Of a DNA stretch of 64,000 nt, positions 1 through 8,536 are shown in pieces. The first letter of the stretch is position 1. Every line of letters begins with the position of its first letter. The translations under genes and the position numbers were made by a program. The notes below the pieces were generated by a model. It searched no databases. It saw only the letters and a list, made by a program, of their open reading frames with translations, and was not told the DNA's origin. Origin of the DNA: Flavobacteriales bacterium (lineage in GTDB: Bacteria; Bacteroidota; Bacteroidia; UBA10329); contig JAIPBM010000003.1 of the NCBI GenBank assembly GCA_021739695.1, positions 62,001 to 126,000 of the forward strand, in the 5' to 3' direction.

Positions 1-1
1 G

Positions 2-580
2 AGACTTTCTTACTTATTGGATGTTATAGGTACATATGAAAATCTCAAGGATATCCCTATACATATAAAAATAGAGTATGGTGCTCTTGAAGATAAGGGT
101 GTGGATAGTTTTTTGGTAAAAGAGAAAAAAAGAATTCAAAAAGAATTAAAAGATAATATCGATAAACTAAACAAGGAGCTAGATTCTTTTGCCAAGGAAC
201 AAGAAGAACAGGAGATCGATGATAGGGAAGTTTTGTTTGAAAAATTGAATTCCGAGGTTAAGAGAGTTCAAGAGGTAGTAGCTAATGCGTATGACAAAGT
301 AAGCCCCCTTATTGATCGTGTTGAAAATTATAAGAATGAAAATGGGTCAACAGGTAATGAAAGGTTGGATATAAAAGCAGCCTTACTCTTATTGCCGGAT
401 GCAGAAGATGATTACTATAAATATCATAGGATTATTGAAAAAACAGAAGGCCCACTTTCTGAACTACAGGCAATCCTGGATAAGGTAAAAGATGCCGTGG
501 ATAATGATAAAGGAATAGGGTATGCAGAAAGAGATTCCAAAGCTATTTTAGAAAATATAGGGAAGTATTTAGAATCATAA
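2..580 (+). CDS. Unknown coiled-coil protein, 5' end cut by window
   Basis: The reading frame is open from base 2 with no stop, and the first possible start (TTG at 17) has no support, so the true start very probably lies left of the window. About 193 residues are visible. The stretch from about residue 28 to 62 is rich in Lys, Glu and Gln with heptad-like spacing, suggesting a coiled coil, and the rest reads as soluble and mostly helical. I see no catalytic motif, signal peptide or membrane segment. A strong hairpin follows directly at 591-618, so this is the last gene of a plus-strand unit. I do not recognise the family. The gene lies in the accessory part of the window, so a mobile-element or defence role is possible but not shown. 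Confidence 0.6.
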   Translation, partial: RLSYLLDVIGTYENLKDIPIHIKIEYGALEDKGVDSFLVKEKKRIQKELKDNIDKLNKELDSFAKEQEEQEIDDREVLFEKLNSEVKRVQEVVANAYDKVSPLIDRVENYKNENGSTGNERLDIKAALLLLPDAEDDYYKYHRIIEKTEGPLSELQAILDKVKDAVDNDKGIGYAERDSKAILENIGKYLES

Positions 581-590
581 AATACAGATA

Positions 591-618
591 AAAAGCTCCA
601 CCGATTGGTGGAGCTTTA
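591..618. terminator. Bidirectional hairpin terminator
   Basis: An 11-bp perfect inverted repeat (AAAGCTCCACC, loop GATT, GGTGGAGCTTT) lies 12 bases after the stop of the upstream plus-strand gene and 27 bases before the end of the convergent lipoprotein gene. A-rich sequence precedes it and only a short T run follows, so it can serve both strands. Confidence 0.8.
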
Positions 619-644
619 AAGTAAACCTTATTAGAAATAATGTG

Positions 645-1130
645 TTATTTACACCCTTTCTCCAGCGTTTCCAACTGATTATTCATTTGGTTAAGGATAT
701 CTTCCATTGAGAGTATGGTAAGTTCATATTCTTCGGTGACTTCTTGAAAATCAACTAAAAATTCCTTTGTAAAGCCTTTAGATTCACTAGTCAGAAAAGT
801 TTTCACATGATTCGTTTGCACAATTTCTGACCTCAAGGTTTGCTCTCTCACAATTTTCAAGCCAAATCTGAAAATGAGATCACTCATTTCCGAAACATCA
901 AAACTTCCGTCTTGACTATAACAGTTCTCTGTTAATGAACTGTACTTAAGAGCACTATTCCCATATTCTTGATACAGATCAAGCCTTCTTTCAAAAAACA
1001 TTAGATATGAATCATAGGCATCGAGATACTGAGCTTCTCTTTCTTCGAGTAGGGCCGTTACTTCTTCAGATTTTTGTCCACATGATTGGAATAGGAAGGT
1101 GACGGACAGTAGGAACAATACTTTTTTCAT
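645..1130 (-). CDS. Small putative lipoprotein, unknown function
   Basis: This encodes 161 residues. The N-terminus has a Lys-rich start, a hydrophobic segment and a lipobox ending at Cys17 (FQSC), so export and lipid anchoring are likely. The mature part is acidic and helical, with no recognised domain. A few Cys residues (in the ENCYS segment and at the C-terminal GCK) could form a disulfide after export. It is a single gene convergent with the 5'-partial gene and shares the terminator at 591-618. Its role is unknown. The start is supported by the signal sequence beginning at the first Met. Confidence 0.7.
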   Translation of the reverse strand: MKKVLFLLSVTFLFQSCGQKSEEVTALLEEREAQYLDAYDSYLMFFERRLDLYQEYGNSALKYSSLTENCYSQDGSFDVSEMSDLIFRFGLKIVREQTLRSEIVQTNHVKTFLTSESKGFTKEFLVDFQEVTEEYELTILSMEDILNQMNNQLETLEKGCK

Positions 1131-1254
1131 TTTTATTGGATTTTGTGATGAACAGGGTGGTTCCCTGATTGGGTTTAACTATTTATGAGAATGCTATCAC
1201 ACACTTTATATTTTGTCAATATTCCACTTCACTAAAAAATTCAACATTTTCATA

Positions 1255-1386
1255 TTATTTATCTTCACTCATTTCTCTAAACAAAACATCAAATGCTCTA
1301 TTTATTCTCCTTTCGAACTCCAATCTTTCATCTTCATCCTTAGGTTGTACTTCCACATACGTAACCTTTAATTCTTCTGACTTCAT
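1255..1386 (-). CDS. Small conserved-looking 43-residue protein
   Basis: An ATG at 1386 opens 43 codons ending in TAA at 1255. The product begins MKSEELKVTYVEV, is highly charged, and has a regular helical C-terminal half (ERLEFERRINRAFDVLF). This amphipathic pattern is unlike a chance reading of AT-rich DNA. It resembles, from memory, short proteins that sit beside serine recombinases in many mobile elements; that link is unverified and no recombinase is visible here. The DNA around it is strongly AT-rich. Confidence 0.5.
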   Translation of the reverse strand: MKSEELKVTYVEVQPKDEDERLEFERRINRAFDVLFREMSEDK

Positions 1387-1732
1387 GTTATTAATATTAT
1401 GTTAATAATACTTCCAGTATACTAGTTTGCTTTTTTGACATATTTTCACTACTATTCAATACATCAATGGTCATGATACATTTTAAAAACAATATAATCC
1501 CAAGTCAGAACCTTATCTCATAAGGCTTATTTGACGTTCTATATATGGCACTATCTATAGGAACGCCCAGAACACAATCCGACACGCTGACAGTGAGAAA
1601 AACATTGTTCCTTTCGAAATCAAAGTACCGTTACCACCGCCACTTCAGCGAGGTGTCGATTATGGGTTTAAATAGAAGGAAATCGGTTAACTTGGTGGCG
1701 GTGGTAATTATTTATTCTTAAGTTCTATTACT
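1387..1732. other. AT-rich intergenic region upstream of the large 1733 gene
   Basis: No credible gene is visible on either strand. The region should contain promoters for the minus-strand 43-residue gene and the plus-strand 1733 gene. Its only striking structure is the 12-bp inverted repeat at 1631-1707. No clear TAnnTTTG box was found. Confidence 0.5.
1631..1707. repeat. 12-bp perfect inverted repeat before the 1733 gene
   Basis: TTACCACCGCCA at 1631-1642 is repeated as its exact reverse complement at 1696-1707, separated by 53 bases. The second arm ends 25 bases before the start codon at 1733. The arms are GC-rich in AT-rich surroundings. It could be a paired operator, a large hairpin in the 5' leader, or a recombination site; the sequence does not decide between these. 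Confidence 0.6.
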
Positions 1733-4700
1733 ATGAGAATTATTGATCGAGACGATATAAAAGCTTGGGGTAAATCATTTGGATCAAAAGGCCAACTACC
1801 TGTTCTCTTAGCGAAATTATCAAGAGCCACATCAGGGTTCTCTACTAGAATACATTTCCCATCTGGCAGTGCGGTTACGACTTCAGGATTTGACGGAATC
1901 GTAGATTGTACCGAAGAACACGCCTATGTTCCTGAGGGTCGTTCTATCTGGGAATTTGGAACTGAGCCTGGACCAAAAACCAAAGCCCAAGAAGACTACG
2001 ACAAGAGAACGACTAATCCCAGAGGTCAAACTTTGTCAAAATGCACTTTCGTTTTTGTTACTACTGAGCCTTGGGTGGATAAAGATGTTTGGATTGAGGA
2101 AAGGAAAGCAGATGGAGTTTGGGAGGATATTAGGGTGCTGAATTGCAATGACCTTGAAGAATGGATTGATTTGGCCCCTGCCGTTGGTCGAGAATTCTAT
2201 AAACAAGTAACTGGTGCTTCTATTGACGATATACTTACTGCAGAAGAAAGTTGGAGAGAGTTCAGTACTGGCCCGTATAAACTTAGCTGTGAAATGCTAA
2301 CAGCTGGTCGTTTGCACGACTCTACTCAGATTGACACTTTTTTGGCTGGAAATCCAGGTATTTTAGCCATAAAGGCTTCATCAAGAGACGAGGCAATAGC
2401 CTTCATAATTGCATCTGCATTTCAGTTCAGTGATACAGTCAGGTCAAAGGCATTTTTCCATAAATGTCTTGTGGTAAGCGACCCACGTCAATTTAGGCAA
2501 ATGGCAAAATCAGGAAAAAAATTAAACCTAGTTGCCAATTTTGAAGACTACAGACCCATTTACACTGCAGTGGAGGATGGTCATCACGTCCTAGTTCCAC
2601 TTGGAGCAGATGATAATTTCAATCCAAACCCAGATTTACTACCCCTTCTTGATGGTGTTATTTTGACCGAGGAGCTAGTGAAACTTGGCATTGATTATGA
2701 TCAGGCAAGACGATTCATTAAAGAATCTGCTAACAACATTACACTTCTTAAAGAACGGCTTGGATTTCCACCTTTAAATGTAGACTGGAATAAAGCAGAG
2801 TTTGCAACTGATTTACTTGCAGCTTTAATTGTTGGGAAATGGAACGAGGAGAGCAGTGGAGACAAGAAAATTTTGGAAACCATTTCGGGGTTGCCATACG
2901 AACAATATGTACAGAAGCTATCCAGATGGAAATCTGACCCAGTTCCTCCAATTATTCAAATCGGAAGTACTTGGAGAATATCGTCCCCATTAATCGTTTG
3001 GAGGAACTTGGCAGAGTACATTTCCCATGAACATATGGTGTCTTTCAAAAAGGCTTTCGAAGAGGTTCTGTTGAATAATAAGCCAATTGAGGTTGACGTA
3101 CCAAATCACGCTTTCACCTTCTTTTCAAGAGAATACATGTATTCCTCAGATTGTAGAGAGGGATTATGTCAGTCAATGATTTTAGTTGCACTATACGGGG
3201 TTGGGCTGAAGCTATTCAGTGATGGAGATTCTCAATCATGGGTTGATGAAATTGTTGCTCAGATGTTGGATAGAGCAGATAGCCAACTTTGGATATCACT
3301 AGATAGAATAATGCCGTTAATCGCTGAAGCATCTCCGGAATCATTCATCCAAGCGGTTTTAGACTCGTTAAATTCCTCAACACAATCTATTATGGGCATG
3401 TTTGAAGAGGTGGATGGGATCATATCCCCAAACAGCCATCACACAGGTCTTCTTTGGGCTTTGGAAGGGTTGGCATGGATGCCAGAATATATTTCCGATG
3501 TCGCCATTATTTTAGCCAAGCTTGCTGCTCTTGACCCAGGTGGAAATCTTGCCAACAGACCGGACAACTCATTACGTGAAATCTTCAAACCATGGCACAT
3601 TCAGACTTTTACTTCGCAAGAAGATAGATTAGTGGTATTGAACAGAATAGCTGACAGTGTTCCTGAAGTTGGTTGGAAACTCCTCGTGAGCTTACTCCCG
3701 AAGTTCCACGATATGGGGCAACCAACTCATAAACCACGGTGGCGAATGTTTGAGAAGTCATTTAAGGTCCTAACCACTTATGAAGAGCTATACAGCACCC
3801 ACACTAGAATTGTAAAACTCCTCATAGATAGGGTCGGAAAATCTGAAGACCGAATTGCCAATCTCCTTGAAGAATCTGACAACCTTGCTCCTGCTGACAG
3901 AGCAATAATCATAAAAAAGGCATCTGAACTAGCAGGAACACTGGATGAAACAAATCATTTAGTGTGGCACACGTTGCGTAAGCACTTATCTCATCACAGA
4001 TCACACCCAGATGCCAAGTGGGCATTATCTGAAGCAGATCTGCAACCGTATGCTGAGTTGTATACAAAATACTCACCTGGTGAAGGAGTAGATAGCATCG
4101 AGTGGTTATTTGCTGAACATGGTCCAAGTTTTGCGGATTCGAAGGCGTATGACTCATTAAACTTTTCTGATTCCCACAAAGAGCGTGAGGAACGAATTTC
4201 TCAAGAACGAATTAAGGCTTTAAATGCACTTGTAGAAAGTGACGGTTTTGATTCCATAAAAGAGCTCAAAGAGCGTCTTGAGGATGGTTGGTATCTCGGT
4301 CAATCTCTAGCACAAGCTTATTTGACAGACAAGCAAGAATATCAGATTCTTGAGGAATATCTGGGGATAGAAACAAATGATCGTTTTATTTCTGGCTATA
4401 TCTTTCACAGCGCAAGAGAAAAAGGAACAGATTGGGTTACAAGGACATTTGAGCAGCTAGAACAAAAGGGCCTAGACCCTGATAAGTTAGTCTCATTCCT
4501 GATTTCAGTGGAAAGTACTCCAGACTTGTGGAAATACATAAACTCTTTGAAAGACGAGGTTGTTACTGGCTATTGGAAACACATGAGGCCAGTTCTTCAT
4601 GAACTAAAAAAAGAGAATGCTGAATATCAACTGAATAAGTTGATACTAGTCCAACGGCATGCGACTTGTATACAAGTGGCTTTTTACCACCGAGAACATA

Positions 4701-5512
4701 TCCCAACTAAAGTCATTTTTGAGGTTCTACATAGTGCAGGTTCAAGAACCCCTGATGAAGCATTTGGTGGTCGGAGTTATGAGATTGAACAGCTTTTTAC
4801 AGAGCTTGACGTAAGAGGTGATATTGAGAGAGATAAGTTGATTCAACTTGAACTTCTGTACTTACCGGTTTTAGAGTCGTATGGAAACAATAGAAACCTG
4901 AAGACCTTACACGAGGAGTTAAGTTCGAATGCCGAATCGTTCATTACGGTTTTGTCGTGGCTATATAAGCCGGAAAGTGACGAGCAAAGAGAGTTAGAGG
5001 TGAAAGATGTTGACGATAAGACTCTTTCGAATCGAAGCATGGCTGCATACAGAATCCTCAGCTCTTGGAAATTAATACCGGGAAAAACTGATGACGGTGT
5101 TGCTGAAGCCAAGTTGATAGAGTGGATCGAACAAGTGAGAGAGCAAGCAAAAGCATGTAGTAGACTAGACGTTGCCGATTCACGTATTGGTGAAATTTTA
5201 GCAGAATTTCCACAAGGAAAATTTAACGGCTGGCTGCCTGATGGCTTATGTAAAAAACTTGAAGGCTATGAAAGTGAATCTATACTAAGAGGACTGTCAA
5301 GAGCTCTATACAACCAACGCGGCTCCTCTAGCCGAGGTGTTTATGCTGGCGGTGAAATAGAACGAGGTCATGCCGACTACTTCCTTAAGCTTGAAGAATA
5401 TCATCAAGTTAAGTATCCTAAAATTGCTTCAGTATTTAGGCAGCTCCGCACAGGATACCTGAAACAAGCGAAGAAAATGGATGACGAGGCGGTTAGAAAC
5501 CAACTGGATTGA
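1733..5512 (+). CDS. Large putative defence protein: nuclease-like N-terminus, STAND-like core, helical tail
   Basis: This encodes 1259 residues with no signal peptide or membrane segment. Residues about 1-160 contain a GFDGIVD motif (52-58), a WEFG motif (73-76) and a KTKAQEDYDKR segment (82-92). The Asp, Glu and Lys spacing fits a PD-(D/E)XK-type restriction-endonuclease-like fold, but the assignment is inferred. Near residue 207 a GILAIKAS segment sits where a STAND-type P-loop would be expected, and it lacks the full Gly-rich Walker A. From about residue 350 to the end the protein is a long run of helical segments, like the HEAT/TPR sensor arms of large antiviral proteins. The start is supported by the domain beginning at once. 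The 3' end overlaps the convergent ATPase gene by 20 bases. It could instead be a housekeeping protein of the element. Confidence 0.65.
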   Translation: MRIIDRDDIKAWGKSFGSKGQLPVLLAKLSRATSGFSTRIHFPSGSAVTTSGFDGIVDCTEEHAYVPEGRSIWEFGTEPGPKTKAQEDYDKRTTNPRGQTLSKCTFVFVTTEPWVDKDVWIEERKADGVWEDIRVLNCNDLEEWIDLAPAVGREFYKQVTGASIDDILTAEESWREFSTGPYKLSCEMLTAGRLHDSTQIDTFLAGNPGILAIKASSRDEAIAFIIASAFQFSDTVRSKAFFHKCLVVSDPRQFRQMAKSGKKLNLVANFEDYRPIYTAVEDGHHVLVPLGADDNFNPNPDLLPLLDGVILTEELVKLGIDYDQARRFIKESANNITLLKERLGFPPLNVDWNKAEFATDLLAALIVGKWNEESSGDKKILETISGLPYEQYVQKLSRWKSDPVPPIIQIGSTWRISSPLIVWRNLAEYISHEHMVSFKKAFEEVLLNNKPIEVDVPNHAFTFFSREYMYSSDCREGLCQSMILVALYGVGLKLFSDGDSQSWVDEIVAQMLDRADSQLWISLDRIMPLIAEASPESFIQAVLDSLNSSTQSIMGMFEEVDGIISPNSHHTGLLWALEGLAWMPEYISDVAIILAKLAALDPGGNLANRPDNSLREIFKPWHIQTFTSQEDRLVVLNRIADSVPEVGWKLLVSLLPKFHDMGQPTHKPRWRMFEKSFKVLTTYEELYSTHTRIVKLLIDRVGKSEDRIANLLEESDNLAPADRAIIIKKASELAGTLDETNHLVWHTLRKHLSHHRSHPDAKWALSEADLQPYAELYTKYSPGEGVDSIEWLFAEHGPSFADSKAYDSLNFSDSHKEREERISQERIKALNALVESDGFDSIKELKERLEDGWYLGQSLAQAYLTDKQEYQILEEYLGIETNDRFISGYIFHSAREKGTDWVTRTFEQLEQKGLDPDKLVSFLISVESTPDLWKYINSLKDEVVTGYWKHMRPVLHELKKENAEYQLNKLILVQRHATCIQVAFYHREHIPTKVIFEVLHSAGSRTPDEAFGGRSYEIEQLFTELDVRGDIERDKLIQLELLYLPVLESYGNNRNLKTLHEELSSNAESFITVLSWLYKPESDEQRELEVKDVDDKTLSNRSMAAYRILSSWKLIPGKTDDGVAEAKLIEWIEQVREQAKACSRLDVADSRIGEILAEFPQGKFNGWLPDGLCKKLEGYESESILRGLSRALYNQRGSSSRGVYAGGEIERGHADYFLKLEEYHQVKYPKIASVFRQLRTGYLKQAKKMDDEAVRNQLD

Positions 5513-6677
5513 TGCTCAAGGTATAACTGCTAAACGGTTTTGATGGCTTGCCATCTATCATCAAGGTCAAGTAAATGTGGTAGTTTGGGAGTGACATGAA
5601 ATCAATGGGTTCAAATACAGGAGACATTTTCTTTGCCATATAGTCCGCATCAAAGGCATCTACTCTGAATGAGATATGTGTTCCAATGTTTCCCAATACG
5701 GCATTTCTAAGTTCAAGAGGTAGCTGATCCATGTATTGGTGAGCCATAACCATCCCTACTTTAAACTTTCGTAGTTCTGAGAGCATATTGACCAATGAGA
5801 GAGTCGTGAAATTTTGGAATTCATCAAGAAAAATATGGAATGGAACTCGTTCGGATTCTTGCTTGTCGACACGGCTAAAAGCTGCTGATGATAGGGAAGT
5901 GAGAAGTACCGCACCGAGGATATGGGCCACATCTTCTCCAACTGCTCCTTTTGATAGGTTGACCAAGAGGATTTTCTTTTCATCCATCAAAGACCGAAGA
6001 GATATTCTGTCCTTGTTGTCCACCAATATTCGTTTGATGGCAGGATATGCAAGCATCCCTCCTACCTTATTCAATGCAGGAAGTATGTCGTAGTATGAAT
6101 ACCGAGGAAACTCCTTAGTCCAGAAGTTACGTACCTCAGGATTCTCCACATGTTCCAAGGCTTTCTTTCTGAATTCCTTGTCCATGAGCATGGTTGAAAC
6201 TTGGGAAATATCAGCTTCTGGTTGATCAAGAAGAGCGAGAAGGGTGAATCTCAAGATGTGTTCGAGTTTTACACCCCACGCATCAAACCAGAGCTTCTTG
6301 AGGGTTTCTAAAATTGAAGATGCTACAAGCGCTCGTTTCTCATAACTGACCTTTCGAAGTGGATTGTACCCAAAGGATTGATTGGGGTTGGTGACATCGA
6401 TATAGACCACATCATTCTTTCGATTGGGTGGAATCTTTTGGAGTATTCGGTTCACTAGGTCACCATGGGGATCAATGAGGCAAAAGCCTCGATTGTGGAT
6501 GGCGTCCTGGGTCATAAGGGTTTCTAAAAGGGTACTCTTTCCCGTACCTGTTTTCCCAATGATGTATGTGTGCAAAAGGCGGTCAGCCTGCTTGATTCCA
6601 AAAGGAACACCTGCGTTTCTGAAGGTGGTTTTTGCGAAATAGCTTATGTCTCCATTTCCACTGTTGGCCATACTCAA
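5493..6677 (-). CDS. HerA/VirD4-like type IV secretion/conjugation ATPase
   Basis: This encodes 394 residues of a P-loop DNA-pumping ATPase of the HerA/FtsK superfamily, close to VirD4/TraD coupling proteins. It has a perfect Walker A (GKTGTGKST, residues 41-49), a conserved LIDPHGD segment after it, and a Walker B-like FLDEFQNF near residue 290. A later GMVMAHQYMDQL segment matches the sensor region of this family. There is no N-terminal membrane segment, unlike the second coupling protein at 13405. It could move DNA during conjugation or act as the motor of a defence complex, since HerA ATPases partner with nucleases in several known systems. It is convergent with the 1733 gene and divergent from the methyltransferase-like gene. 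Confidence 0.85.
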   Translation of the reverse strand: MSMANSGNGDISYFAKTTFRNAGVPFGIKQADRLLHTYIIGKTGTGKSTLLETLMTQDAIHNRGFCLIDPHGDLVNRILQKIPPNRKNDVVYIDVTNPNQSFGYNPLRKVSYEKRALVASSILETLKKLWFDAWGVKLEHILRFTLLALLDQPEADISQVSTMLMDKEFRKKALEHVENPEVRNFWTKEFPRYSYYDILPALNKVGGMLAYPAIKRILVDNKDRISLRSLMDEKKILLVNLSKGAVGEDVAHILGAVLLTSLSSAAFSRVDKQESERVPFHIFLDEFQNFTTLSLVNMLSELRKFKVGMVMAHQYMDQLPLELRNAVLGNIGTHISFRVDAFDADYMAKKMSPVFEPIDFMSLPNYHIYLTLMIDGKPSKPFSSYTLSINPVGF

Positions 6678-6715
6678 AGTATCTCAGGCAACACATTCCT
6701 GAAACAGTAGGGAAT

Positions 6716-6731
6716 ATATGCTATTGCATAT
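6716..6731. promoter_or_regulatory. Possible operator between divergent genes
   Basis: ATATGC and GCATAT form a perfect 6-bp inverted repeat around a TATT spacer, in the 98-base gap between the divergent ATPase and methyltransferase-like genes. The position suits a regulator site controlling one or both. Motif and function are unverified. Confidence 0.3.
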
Positions 6732-6775
6732 TCTGACTTCTAGTAAGTGCTCAAGCATTAGAGGACAATTCGGGT

Positions 6776-7411
6776 ATGAGAATACTCGAACTATTCGCTG
6801 GAAGTCGTTCAATAGGAAAGGCAGCAGCACAACTGAACGTAGAATCCTTCTCGACTGACATAGAAGGATTCGAGGGTATTGATCTAGTCAAGAATATTCT
6901 TCATCTCAATCCGGAGGATATTCCTTTCGTTCCTGATGTCATATGGGCATCTCCACCATGCACCACGTTTAGTGTTGCAAGCATGTGGAGACATTGGAAG
7001 AAGGTTGATGGGCGATATATCCCACAAACAGCTAAAGCTATTGAAGGCCTCAAAATTGTTCGCAGAACCCTTTGGCTTATCCGTGAATTTCAGAAACTGA
7101 ATCCGAACCTTGTTTGGTATCTTGAGAATCCACGAGGAGCGTTACGGAAAATGCCCATGATGCAGAACCTTCCAATCAGGCACACGGTCACGTACTGTCA
7201 GTATGGAGATTTTAGAATGAAGCCTACTGATATTTGGACGAACAACCCTCAGTGGAAACCAAGATCTATGTGTCGACCAGGTGCCTCTTGTCATATTTCA
7301 GCACCACGAGGAAGTCATACGGGAACGCAGGGCATGAAGAACAGTTTTGAGCGGTCGAAGATTCCTCATGAACTGTGCTTGGAAGTGGTGGATTCTGCGA
7401 CTTCTCTATGA
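6776..7411 (+). CDS. Short DNA cytosine-C5 methyltransferase-like protein
   Basis: This encodes 211 residues. The N-terminal ILELFAGSRSIGKAA segment is the SAM-binding motif I. Residues 59-66 (SPPCTTFS) carry the catalytic PPC with Cys62, and ENPRG at about 117-121 matches the ENV-type motif VI. The protein is about half the length of a typical C5 methyltransferase and has little room for a target-recognition domain, a form common in phages and mobile elements. It could methylate the element's DNA to evade restriction. No cognate restriction enzyme lies next to it, although the nuclease-like protein at 1733 is nearby. Its RadC neighbour follows after 55 bases. Confidence 0.8.
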   Translation: MRILELFAGSRSIGKAAAQLNVESFSTDIEGFEGIDLVKNILHLNPEDIPFVPDVIWASPPCTTFSVASMWRHWKKVDGRYIPQTAKAIEGLKIVRRTLWLIREFQKLNPNLVWYLENPRGALRKMPMMQNLPIRHTVTYCQYGDFRMKPTDIWTNNPQWKPRSMCRPGASCHISAPRGSHTGTQGMKNSFERSKIPHELCLEVVDSATSL

Positions 7412-7466
7412 CATATTTTCACTTCTGTTTGGCCTCTTTCGTCAGAACTACAATGAGTGAAAAACA

Positions 7467-7931
7467 ATGGTAAAACGAGATTCAATTAACCACGTAGTTG
7501 TGAAAGAATTAGAGATTCAATACGAACGACCAGCATTTGATTCCATGAAGAAAATAGCGGATTCTAAAGATTGTGAAAAGTTGTTTAGGGCAGTATTTAA
7601 CCCAAAGACAATAGATCTGAAAGAATCCTTTTGGGTCGCCCTCTTGAACAGGGCAAACCGAGTACTTGGAGTTTCAATGATTGGTATGGGTTCCGTATCA
7701 GGATGTACAGTCAACTTGATTGAAATTTTTCAACTCGCAATCAATACGAATTCATGCGCCATAGTTCTTTGTCATAATCACCCATCAGGGAATGTAAAGC
7801 CAAGTCAATCCGACATGGCTCTTACACAGAAAATCAAGGATGGATGCAAGCTCTTTGAGATTGTGTTGCTCGACCACATCATCTTAACACGGGAGTCATA
7901 TTCCTCTTTTGTCGATGATTGTATCATGTAA
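7467..7931 (+). CDS. radC: RadC-like JAB/MPN-domain protein of a mobile element
   Basis: This encodes 154 residues. The zinc-metalloprotease-type JAMM motif is intact: Glu54 region, HNHPSG at 103-108 (His103, His105), then Ser113 and Asp116. The chromosomal RadC helix-hairpin-helix N-terminal domain is absent, which is the usual form carried on integrative elements and phages in Bacteroidota. The family's function is still unclear despite the historical DNA-repair name. It lies between the methyltransferase-like gene and the small 8137 gene, all on the plus strand, and its presence supports the mobile-element reading of the region. Confidence 0.9.
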   Translation: MVKRDSINHVVVKELEIQYERPAFDSMKKIADSKDCEKLFRAVFNPKTIDLKESFWVALLNRANRVLGVSMIGMGSVSGCTVNLIEIFQLAINTNSCAIVLCHNHPSGNVKPSQSDMALTQKIKDGCKLFEIVLLDHIILTRESYSSFVDDCIM

Positions 7932-8136
7932 TCGCTTCTTCACCCTTACTGTGGCTAGTCCAACGTTGCTCGGTCTTTATGTAAGATTCTGTTTGGTCCT
8001 GCTCTGAATTGAACACTCTCCATTATGGACGTTGCACGAAATGCGCAAGCAATGCTGGCTTCGCTCATTCCTACTTGCACTCTATTTCTATCACAAGTCC
8101 GCGGTACGGCTCGATTATCAATTAAGCCAAAGCAAT

Positions 8137-8493
8137 ATGGACACAAAAACAAAATCACACATTACAAAGACACTTAAAGCAATCGTTCTGGATGAGCCAA
8201 ACTCAATAAGGGGTGCGGTTGCACAAGAAGCACTTGATTACCATGACCCTGTAGAATTTTTCAATGACCTGCTTTCACACGGATGCGTGAGTGGTATAGT
8301 GAGCTCTCTGATCTACTACAAGGACACGCATGCTTTCTTCGATGTTCATTATGAAGAAATCGAAGACTTGCGAGTAGAATATGTAGAGAGCATAGGGGAA
8401 TCACTTATGGTGAAAGGCGACATGAAAAATTGGTTCGCATGGTTCTCTTTTGAAGAAACTGCGCGATCTCTTTCTTGTGAGTTGGGCATATAA
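8137..8493 (+). CDS. Small uncharacterised protein common in Bacteroidota mobile elements
   Basis: I chose the ATG at 8137, giving 118 residues (MDTKTKSH...), because the 35 residues before it in the longer frame look like unrelated sequence. The protein carries a conserved-looking core (FFNDLLSHGCVSGIVSSLIYY) followed by FFDVHYEEIEDLR and a C-terminal WFAWFSFEETA. I recall this as a family of unknown function found beside conjugation genes (possibly named DUF7222); I could not verify the name. It has no signal peptide or membrane segment. A hairpin at 8511 ends the transcript. Confidence 0.7.
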   Translation: MDTKTKSHITKTLKAIVLDEPNSIRGAVAQEALDYHDPVEFFNDLLSHGCVSGIVSSLIYYKDTHAFFDVHYEEIEDLRVEYVESIGESLMVKGDMKNWFAWFSFEETARSLSCELGI

Positions 8494-8510
8494 AACCGGA
8501 ACTAAATCTG

Positions 8511-8536
8511 AAAAGCACTTCAAATAGAAGAGCTTT
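8511..8536 (+). terminator. Hairpin terminator after the 8137 gene
   Basis: AAAGC-CTTC pairs with GAAG-GCTTT around an AAATA loop with one A/A mismatch, and a T run follows. It sits 18 bases after the stop codon. Confidence 0.6.

Noticed and set aside
1169-1405. Plus-strand 78-residue frame
   Set aside because: It lies opposite the 43-residue minus-strand gene, has low-complexity Ser/Asn/Thr content and no supporting start.
1436-7423. Identical 15-mer TGACATATTTTCACT at 1436-1450 and 7409-7423, bracketing the 1733 to methyltransferase-like genes
   Set aside because: In AT-rich DNA of this length one or more such matches are expected by chance, and the flanks do not extend the match, so it is not good evidence of a transposable unit.
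7955-8158. Minus-strand 67-residue frame
   Set aside because: No start context, no domain, and it overlaps the start of the 8137 gene on the other strand.
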